Shown here in pieces: positions 55,801 through 64,000 of a stretch of 64,000 nucleotides of DNA; positions within the stretch are counted from its first letter, which is position 1, and each line of letters begins with the position of its first letter. A program made the translations under genes and the position numbers. Under the pieces are notes generated by a model. That model saw only the letters and a program-made list of their open reading frames with translations. It made no database searches and was not told the DNA's origin. This DNA comes from Capsaspora owczarzaki ATCC 30864 (lineage: Eukaryota > Opisthokonta > Filasterea), in the NCBI RefSeq assembly GCF_000151315.2, contig NW_011887293.1, positions 360,123 through 424,122 on the forward strand, given 5' to 3'.

Positions 55801-56188
55801 AAAGCAGCTCGCGAATCTTGGCGCGCAGCCGAGCCGCGACCGACGCGCCTCTCGCCGGCCCGGCAGCCGTGGGTGCCGCTGATGACTCGATCGTGGCAGG
55901 AGCGGCCATGGGAGTCGCAGCGAGGGAGGAGGACGCCGAGGTCCGTGTCTGGGCGGCAGGCGTTTGGAAGAGATCGCGTTTTGTCGGCATGCTGCCACTG
56001 CCGCCGGCAGTCGAGCTCGCTCCACGGTGCGGCGTCCCGGCAGGCTTGGCTTGGCTCGGATGCCCTGCGGCAGCAGCAGCAGCAGCAGCGGGTGCGCGTG
56101 TCTTGGATGGAGCGGCGGCTGGCGTGGCTGGCGTCGCGGCCGCACTGGCGCGCGTTACCGACTGCGGTGCGCGGCGCTCATCGCGCAT
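52854..56188 (-). CDS. CDC16: Anaphase-promoting complex subunit CDC16/APC6
   Basis: Seven exons read downward: 56188-55741, 55412-54777, 54671-54227, 54112-53987, 53870-53718, 53322-53188, 53094-52854; 2184 nt, 727 aa. After an Ala/Pro/Thr-rich N-terminus of about 110 residues come TPR repeats with family landmarks: HAYDSAAFWADKLVV, LDVYCHEALEQLVSQ, WLAVGCYYLTTGNSERARRY, APAWVAIGHSLIAEGEYDTA, ELGVVAFRNGDYHGA and WEPLVFNLAHCHRKLG. CDC16 forms a TPR homodimer in the APC/C, the ubiquitin ligase that starts anaphase. At exon 2's end two donors 15 bp apart (54777 and 54762) share a phase; I used GTGAGC. The next gene upstream is APC7, also minus strand. Confidence 0.94.
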
Positions 56189-56358
56189 TTATTTTGACTG
56201 AGCATTTTTGGATTCAGGATCAAGGGGGTGAAAACAAACAAGAACAAGTACAGAGTCGAGACAAATTGGTGGACTGCAATGAAGTATTCATTTATTAATC
56301 ATTACAAAAGATCTGGGAATGGCTGAAAGCAGATTTTCGAAAGAAACAAACAGTCGAG

Positions 56359-59245
56359 TTAATCTTCAAGATCATCGTCCTGCTCTGGCACGTACTCTTC
56401 GTCAAACTCTTCCTCGCCAGGCTCGCCATAGATGGCGTTATGCACAACCTGCATGCATCGCGCCACGCGCACCGATTTCTCAATATCCATGGCTGCCTCG
56501 AACGTCTCGAGCGCTTGGGCGTACATTTTCGCTTGGGCGTACACTTCGCCGGTCATGATGAGCATCTCAATGTCAGGGTTGTACTGGCGATACATCTTGA
56601 GTCTGAGGCGGACCAAGTCCAACAATCGTTGAATAACAACAACAACAACAACAACAACACCAACAACAAAAATTCAGCCAACAAGCACTTCCACCGAGAT
56701 GCAATGGCCAAGGGCCACAACTTACGTCTCGACGGCTTCCGTGTACTTTTCCTCAAACACCAAGAGCTGGATCAACGTCGAAATGGCGTCCATGCAGCGC
56801 GGATCAAGCGTCAAGGCCTTCTCCAGGGTCAAGCGAGCCTGAACAAACACAAGTACACAGACAGTATTCGCAAGTCAGCGCTGTGCACAAGGAAAAAAAA
56901 AAACCCCTTCTGGTCTTTCACACCTCGCTGACATACCTTGTCGCGACCTTCTCGCGTGTGCATAAAGACATAGCCAACGAGCGCAAGGGTACATGCGTTA
57001 AACTCCATCGTGCGGAGGGCTTCGCGAGCAAAATTCATGGCTTCTTGCATACGGTTTGCCATCAAATACAGGTCAATCGTGGTACGGAAGACGCCAATGT
57101 TGGGCGACGCGTACAAGGTTGCCATGGATTTCAAGGCGTCATTGTTGCGTCCTTGCTTGCGTTGCACATTCGCCCTGAACAACAACGCTTCGGGCGAGCC
57201 GGGACTGATTGCTAATACGTGAGAAAGGAGCGACTCGATTGAGTGGTAGCGACTTTCAATGCTTCCACCGGAGACCTGAACAATGGACTCGAGCGCCTTG
57301 TCGGATGCAATCACAATCATAGCTTCGTGGTACCGAGCCAGGCAGAGGTAGCCTTCTGGTCGATACCGCGAGCTATTCAGAGCATCCATCGCCAGCTTGT
57401 TCAAGGCAACAACGCGACACTGCCGCACTAAAAGCTGCGCTAGTTGGTGAACGTGCTGGAGCGCTGCTGGCTCTTGCTTGGTGGCTTGCTCAAAGCAGAT
57501 TTGGGCGTCGCGGTAGTGTCCAAGTTGCATGTGGCAGTTTCCCAGCGTCTGCAGCAGCATCGTCGACCCAGCAAAGCCCTCATTCAAGTACACGACGAGC
57601 AAGTGCTCAGCGCGGAGAAAATGGCGCGCGCTCATCCAGCTCCAGACCTCAATCCACTGCGTAATCCAGAGGAAATGCTCCATCTCTGGCAGTCGCTCGT
57701 AGGGTGCATAGCCAGATACCTTATCCATCGCGTCTTCGCGGCGGGTCAAGCGTGGGGCGAATGAGAGCGCGCCAAATGCCGTGGTGAGCTTTGCTGTTTG
57801 CTCCGCGGTGGTCAATGCCGGGCCCGCTTGCCGTGCAGCAGGCTCCTTGGCGCCAGTCGTGCGAGCAACAGGATCTGGAGTGAACAAGGGATTTGCTGCC
57901 GAAGGACCCGCGGTACCCCGGGAGCGAAGCGACCTGCGAGGCGTTTCATCCAAATCCTCCTCGCGCCCATCTCCTTCAGCATCCTTTGCAGCAGCAGCAG
58001 TCGCTGCAACGCGCTTCACATTTCGCGCCAAGAGAGTTGGTGTCTCTGTGGGTCGAGGGCCCGAGGCAGCACCAGCAGCAGGTCTCGTTTGGCCTTCGGT
58101 TGGAACGGCAGGAAGCGAGTACCCCTCCGAATCGCGATTGCGCAGGGCAGAACTTGGCAAATCTGCAATCGATGGTCGACTCACGTTCATGTCTTGTCGG
58201 ACAAATTGCTTTTGGCGATCCAGCAGCATCATGTCGAAAATTTCCGCTTCCGGCACCTTGTAATGTACAAGCCCGCGGATGGACGCGACCGCGAGCGGTC
58301 TTGCATGGACGGCCGCCTTGAACTGGATGATGGCGTCGTTCTTCTTTGAGGTCGTCGTCAATGCGCGGCCCAGAAGCTCGCAGATGGCCGGAGTGCGTTC
58401 CGAGATCGGAACTTTCGTCAGTGTGGAAATGACGTCCTCGGGTTTGTGGAGCTTGTCTTCGCACTTGGCAATCCAGAAGCTGCAGAGACGACGGGCAAGA
58501 TCCAAAAGATGATGGTTGTTCTGTCGTTGGTGGACCTGCATACGAGCGCGCTGCATCACGATGGCATCATCCTTCAGAGCGTGTTGTTACCTCAACTCGA
58601 CAGTCGCCATTCGAAAGTGATCGTTGCCCGGCGGACGATAGGTGCCTGCCGACTCCAATGCCAAGGCGTCTCGAAGCTTATTCTAAACCACAAAAGGTTG
58701 TGCAGATCAAGCCAACGAATGAGTGGGGGTGCGAGAGGGGGGGGGGGAAACTGATCCCGACGATCGTTGTTCGCAAACTCACGGCCGCTCGACTAAACTC
58801 GAGGCTGTCGTATAGCGAGAGCCTCTGCCTCGACGTCCTTGTAGCCCGGGTCTGGTTTGGACTGCAGGTAGGTCACCAGCAACTCGGCCTGTGTGTGGTT
58901 TCCGATCGCAGAGCAATGCAGGCACACACACGGGGTCAGCCAACACACACACACACACACACTCACAATTCACAACGACCACGAATGTCATGCCAACAAA
59001 AGCAAGTTCGAGGGAGGGAGAGAGAGAGAGAGAGAGAGAGAACGCGTTCGACGGTCGTCAAACGCAGCTGTTGGCGCCAAAATCCAGTCCCCACAATTGA
59101 TACATACGAGAGCGAGCGTGCTGTCGAACATCTCGTCGCGCCAGATGCGTCGAAGCTGCTGCAGCGTGTGCCGTCGGTTCATGTCGTGGCAAGACAGCGA
59201 CGGAAGCGGACCCTGCGCACTGCTGCTGCTGGTTAAAGTCGCCAT
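56359..59245 (-). CDS. ANAPC7: Anaphase-promoting complex subunit 7 (apparent 1-nt frame slip in exon 2)
   Basis: Six exons read downward: 59245-59108, 58888-58783, 58682-58591, 58479-56937, 56838-56726, 56602-56359, about 744 aa. TPR arrays fit APC7: STLALAELLVTYLQ, YDSLEFSRAANKLRDALAL, SFWIAKCEDKLHKPEDVI, GNCHMQLGHYRDAQICFEQA, SPEALLFRANVQRKQGRN and an acidic tail DEEYVPEQDDDLED. A charged disordered insert of about 130 residues sits between the first TPRs and the main array. Exon 2 is 106 nt; both its ends match the family but in frames differing by one base near 58825-58835, so the chain is 1 nt too long. This may be a sequencing error or a real lesion. APC7 is a TPR accessory subunit found in animals, plants and some protists but not budding yeast. 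Confidence 0.86.
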
Positions 59246-59421
59246 TGAAACCAGCAAAGAAGAGTGGAAAAAAAAAAGAAAAAAGAAAAAAAAAAAGGCA
59301 GTCGTTGTTTTTTCAAACCAGACAGCACTAGAATGGCGAGGTAATCCTTGCAAAAGTCCGGAATGGTGACTGAGACCAAAGAGTGGCACCATGTCGGAGA
59401 AGCGGCAACGAAGCGACAGGG

Positions 59422-59558
<137 letters not shown>

Positions 59559-59839
59559 CGAACGAGGCGAAACATGAGTTTGGCGCGAAAAAAGTGTTTC
59601 AAACGGTTTTTCTTCACATTTTGAAACCGTTTCGCCTCGGTCCAAGTGGAGACAGTTGTGCATGCGCGAGTCTTTCCCCGAGTCGAGCAGAATACACATC
59701 ATTACCCATTCCACCAGTGTCAGCATGCATGTCTGGCTTTTCAATGCGTCAAACCGGGGCAATCTGGCAGACGTTGGGGCGTTTTGAAACCAAAAACCAA
59801 GTTGAAAAACTCACCTTCCCTCGCTTCCCGTTGCAACAG

Positions 59840-61468
59840 CCGAAAGAGTACCAAGCGTACCATCAGCCACGATGAGGACGAATTCGACTTGAGTGGCAGT
59901 CGCAGAACCAGTCGTCGCACGTCAGATGAATCTGCAGGCACATCCACGGTCGTTCAGCCGGCTGCGCTGGACAAGATTATTCATGCGGCGTCGAAAACCA
60001 CAGCTACTGCTGCAACCGGGCGACGCCGGCCAGCTCCAGCGGATGACAATGATACACGAGATGCACCTGCCGTTGTGGATCCGCCGCACAAGAAGGCGCA
60101 ATTGTTCAAAAAGCCCACAGCGCCGATGCTCGAGCTGCTTGAGGTGAGTTGCTGACACATGCGGCTGGTCGAGAAAGGCTTGTGGCTCACTGTGAGCCTC
60201 TGGTAATGCGTTGAAAACACAGCCTCGATCGCACGACACGAGCTTTGATTCGCCTTCCGTTGCGCCGCAAAGTGCCCGTCGATCGAGCTTTGTGAATGGT
60301 CGCACTCCCCGAAAAATGCTGAACGCCCCAGCTCCAATGCAGGTCCCGTCGGGTGCTCAGCCCACCACAAGCGCTGCAGGAACCTCAGGCACCGCAAGCA
60401 CAGCAAGCAAAGTATCAACGCCTGGCTTTGACAGGCCGCTGTTTGAGCCCATCAGCGCCCTTCCGAATCTTGCCGAGGATATTCCCACCTCCATGTCGAG
60501 CGAAGAGCGATTTGACCAGCTTCTCACAGAAAGTCTTCGATACGGCCTGCGTGCTCTTGACGACGGCGAAGCGAACACGGCACAGCTTTCTCGGTCTGAA
60601 TTGCAGGGTTAGGAATTTTCACAAAACATGCTGGAGATTCTTGGAAGTGCTATTCACTTTGTATTGACGCTTCCGTTTTGTTTTGTTTTGCAAAACAGAC
60701 TTTGCAGAGGCACACCACCGAGAATGGCTCAACGACAAACACACAATGGCTTTGCAAGCTGAAGCGCGGCTTGCACCCGTGCTCAAACCTTGTGCAGAGA
60801 ATGAATCGTTGCGCGAGCAGATTGGGCTGTTCCAAGAAGGTCTTGAGCGGTAAGGAAAGATGGGACAAGGCAGGAGACATGGTCTGCAGCGCCAAAGGTT
60901 GACAAGAGTGGTATCTTTGTTGGTATGTTAGACTGATTCAAGAGGAGTCGTTCTGGAAGCAAGCCATGGAAAGTCCGTTCACCATGTCACCACTCGAGTC
61001 TGGTACGTTGATGCTCTGATTCGAGGATGCAGAGCAAGTTGTAGCACGCATCGCATCTGACTGACCTCTTCCGTAACAAAAACCAACAAAAAAAAAAAAA
61101 AACCAACACCAGTGCCGCTTGTGCTTTCAGAAAGCGATAGTGCACATCTTGCACGTCGCCAGGAAGTCGCCCAACTTCGAGCACAAATTCAACAAAGCGA
61201 GGAAATGTTGGCTCTGCAGGTGAGGAAACACGACGCTGCCAGAGTTTGATGGCTGCTTTTTCAATGCTCATTTCAAACTTCATCTCTGCTGTCGCAGTTG
61301 TGCCAATTCAACCGAGCGGTGCGCATCCTGCAAGATGCTCAATCCCGCAACCACCAGCTTTGCGACGAAATCACCCACGATGTCGTTCAACGAACGTTTG
61401 CCGGAATCCCGCACGTTGACGACGCGCGCTCGCTCATCCGAAACGTGCTTGCGCCCATGGCCGTCTAA
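59840..61468 (+). CDS. Coiled-coil protein, possibly kinetochore DSN1/Mis13 (5' exon not resolved)
   Basis: Exons 59840-60143, 60223-60607, 60699-60849, 60932-61002, 61131-61219 and 61298-61468 join in phase and give about 390 residues; a preceding exon with the ATG is needed and could start at 59574 or 59727. The N-terminal half is disordered with RRTSRRTS and RRSSFVNGRTPRK. Then RFDQLLTESLRYGLRAL, an Ala/Glu helix, LRE...LERLIQEESFWKQAM and a final coiled coil. The order (basic RRSS motif, LL..RAL helix, then an E-rich helix with Trp) recalls Mis13/DSN1 of the Mis12 complex. That is a shape match only; the gene structure itself is well supported. Confidence 0.6.
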
Positions 61469-61682
61469 AAAAAAAAACCCCGACACCCACCCAATCTGAA
61501 AATAGTGCTGTTTCGTTTCATTGTATGTGTCTTGTACGCTGTGAGTTGTTGCAAAAAATTCTTTTCAATTTTTTTTATTATTATTTACAATTGGTTTTTG
61601 GTTTGGGCCGCTACTTCAAATAGCGCGCTTAAACAAGGCTAGCTCACTGCTCTTCTCCAGCAAAAAAACCGAACAATCATCA

Positions 61683-62218
61683 ATGACTGCCCTCGCGCAC
61701 TCTGTGGCGCCTGTGCGCGACATTGAGCGTGTTCAGTTTGGCATTCTCAGCCCGGACGAGATCGTGAGTTGGCCGTTTCATTGGTCACCAGTAGCACAGC
61801 AGCCAGAGAAGCGTGTGTGGAGAAGGACAGGAGAAGGAAGCAAAAAAAAAAAAAAAAAAAAAATCGTCGATCGCGCGTTTTTCGCGTTTTTCAATCGTTT
61901 TTGTCCCCAGCAACGATCACACCCGGCGGGGAGAGATCTCCGTCTCTTTTGTGAGGAGGAGATCGGCTTTGTCGGTAACTGGTACATTGCGTGGACTCGA
62001 CCGCCGTGGGATCTGGACAGCCAAAGAAGCTCGGTTGCGACTTCGTTTTGCTTTTGCTTTTGCTGCCTTGTGCTGGCTTGAGTCGACGTTGTTGTTTGGC
62101 GCGATCGGATCATGGCACAGCACCAAAGTGCAAGGTGCGTTGGTCGCCACGGCCCTTGTGGCGCAGCGGCAGCGGTCTCACCAACGGCGGCAAATTCATC
62201 CTCAGTGCCAAAGTCAGC

Positions 62219-62257
<39 letters not shown>

Positions 62258-64000
62258 CCTTTTCGCCCTTCAACAACGATTGAAAAATGCAAGATCGCCG
62301 GATTGGATCATCCGTCCTGCGATGCCTTGTTGTTTATTGTTTGGCTTTTGGAGCTGGGTTTTCTGATGCTTCCGAGCACGATTGTACAAAACAAACAGAA
62401 AGCCATGTCTGTGGCCAAGATTGAGTTTCCGGACGCCATGGAGAACGGCATGCAGAAACGCGGTGGCCTGTCGGATCCGCGGATGGGCACGGTGGAGCGC
62501 CAGTTCAAGTGCCAGACCTGCACGGGCTCGATGGGAGACTGTCCAGGCCACTTTGGCCACATTGAGCTGGTCAAGCCCGTGTTCAACGTGACCATGATGA
62601 CGAAAATCCAAAAGACGCTCAAGTCGGTCTGCTACCACTGCTCGCGGCTGCTCGTCTCCCCCGAGGACATGGCGTACAAGCACGCGCAGCGAACAAACAA
62701 CATGAGCGAGCGGTTCCGCCGCTTGTCGACTGCTTGCTTTGGCAAGACGCGGTGCGGCGGTGGCACGGATGTCGACGCCGACATGAAGCCCTCCATCGAT
62801 CTGACGGCCAAGGCGCGCACCGGCTGCGGCAATGTGCAGCCCAAGTACAAGCGTGATGGCCTGTCGCTGACCTACGAGTTCCGCTTGACGGGCGCAAAGA
62901 AGGACAGCGAGAGCACGGCGGGCGGTGGCAGTGGCGGCGGCGCGTTGCCGACCGGCACGCAAACGCTCTCGCCCGAGAAGGCCCACGAGATTCTCAAGCG
63001 CATCTCGGACGAGGATTGCCGCGCGCTCGGCTTCAATCCCGAGCAAGGCCGTCCCGACTGGATGATCATCACCGTGCTGCCCGTGCCGCCAATGACGGTG
63101 CGCCCATCCGTTGTGATGGACTCTGTCGCTCGCGGTATTGACGATCTGACGCACAAGCTGGCCGACATTATCAAGGCCAACCACAACCTACGGCAGCAGG
63201 AGCTTCGTGGATCCCCCGCGCACATTATGGAAGAGTACACCAAGCTGCTGCAGTACCACGTCGCAACCTACGCAGACAATGAAATCCCCGGCGTCGCCAC
63301 CGCGCAACAGAAGAGCGGCCGTCCGCTCAAGTCCATTCGGCAGCGCATGAAGGGCAAGGAGGGTCGCATCCGTGGCAACTTGATGGGCAAGCGTGTCGAT
63401 TTCTCGGCACGTACCGTCATCACAGCCGACCCCAACCTTTCGCTGGACGAGGTTGGTGTGCCGCGCTCCATTGCACTCAACCTGACCTTCCCCGAAATGG
63501 TCACGCCGTACAACATTGACCGCATGTACGAGCTGGTCCGACGAGGCGCGCTCGAGCACCCCGGCGCCAAGTACGTCATTCGGGACGACGGCACGCGCAT
63601 TGATCTGCGTTTCAGCCGAACGCAGGGCCAGGAGATTCACCTCGAGCCCGGGTATCGAGTCGAGCGTCACATTGTCGACGGCGACCCTGTCATTTTCAAT
63701 CGACAGCCGTCCCTGCACAAAATGTCCATGATGGGTCACCGCATTCGTGTCCTGCCCTGGTCGACCTTCCGTCTCAACTTGTCCGTCACCACGCCCTACA
63801 ATGCCGATTTCGACGGTGATGAGATGAACCTTCACGTGCCGCAAAACCTCGAGACGCGTGCCGAGGTGACTGAAATTATGAGCGTCTCGCGCCAAATTCT
63901 CACACCTGCGGGCAACCGTCCCGTCATGGGTATCGTGCAGGACACGCTGACTGGCAGTCGCAAACTGACCAAGCGTGACACGTTCATTGAGATGGACCTC
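61683..64000 (+). CDS. POLR2A: RNA polymerase II largest subunit RPB1 (partial, N-terminal part)
   Basis: Exon 1 61683-61763 gives 27 residues ending [12 protein letters not shown], the standard start of RPB1. A 636-bp intron with A runs is followed by exon 2 from 62400 to the window edge. Clamp zinc motif [19 protein letters not shown] starts near residue 65; then [51 protein letters not shown] and the catalytic NADFDGDEM near 495, whose three Asp residues hold the active-site metal. RISDE and the start sequence separate it from RPA1 and RPC1. The rest of the gene, including the C-terminal heptads, is outside the window. Confidence 0.97.

Overview
The window looks like compact, intron-rich nuclear DNA from a unicellular eukaryote on the animal/fungal side of the tree. 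I infer a protist relative of animals (for example a filasterean such as Capsaspora) because it combines a MAX-type bHLH-zipper gene, a TMEM187 homologue, a stem-loop binding protein for histone mRNA, glycogenin, VWA8, COG3 and two APC/C TPR subunits. Most genes carry 2 to 9 short introns with GT..AG ends and phases that close exactly. Donors are mostly GTAAG or GTATG, with some GTTTGT. Introns and spacers are rich in poly-T/poly-A runs and microsatellites. I worked out exon chains by hand for about 19 genes; nearly all sum to whole codons.

Layout. 1-253 (-): start of a linker histone H1. 2697-4696 (+): ER-resident type I DnaJ with an RDEL tail. 4809-7601 (-): terminal uridylyltransferase-like nucleotidyltransferase. 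8654-9069 (+): tiny single-span membrane protein. 9293-12319 (-): DUF4139-type protein with an internal ubiquitin. 12889-16317 (+): MCM7. 16657-19245 (+): glycogenin. 19523-20922 (+): SLBP. 21201-22582 (-): EFG1. 22805-26520 (-): COG3. 26732-28084 (-): unknown six-span membrane protein. 28811-36495 (+): VWA8. 36647-38618 (-): glutathione reductase. 40628-43156 (+): mitochondrially targeted P-loop NTPase locus with a frame change. 43146-43671: fossil of a Polinton/adintovirus-like element. 43775-47161 (+): MAX-like bHLH-zipper fused to a PHD finger. 47759-51080 (-): ATG3. 51463-52686 (+): TMEM187. 52854-56188 (-): CDC16/APC6. 56359-59245 (-): APC7. 59840-61468 (+): coiled-coil protein, possibly DSN1/Mis13. 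61683-64000 (+): 5' part of RPB1.

The genes are mainly housekeeping: DNA replication (MCM7), mitosis (APC6, APC7, perhaps DSN1), transcription (RPB1, MAX-PHD), histone supply (H1, SLBP), rRNA processing (EFG1), RNA tailing (TUTase), secretory pathway (DnaJ, COG3), autophagy (ATG3), glycogen priming and redox control. They do not form one pathway. The adjacency of APC6 and APC7 is the only obvious functional pairing.

The most unusual items are the ubiquitin module built into a DUF4139 protein (Ile44 patch kept, Lys63 and the terminal Gly-Gly lost), a recent 91-bp tandem duplication covering part of an exon in that same gene, the MAX-PHD fusion, and the DNA-polymerase fossil. No CRISPR array, tRNA, rRNA or intact transposon was seen.
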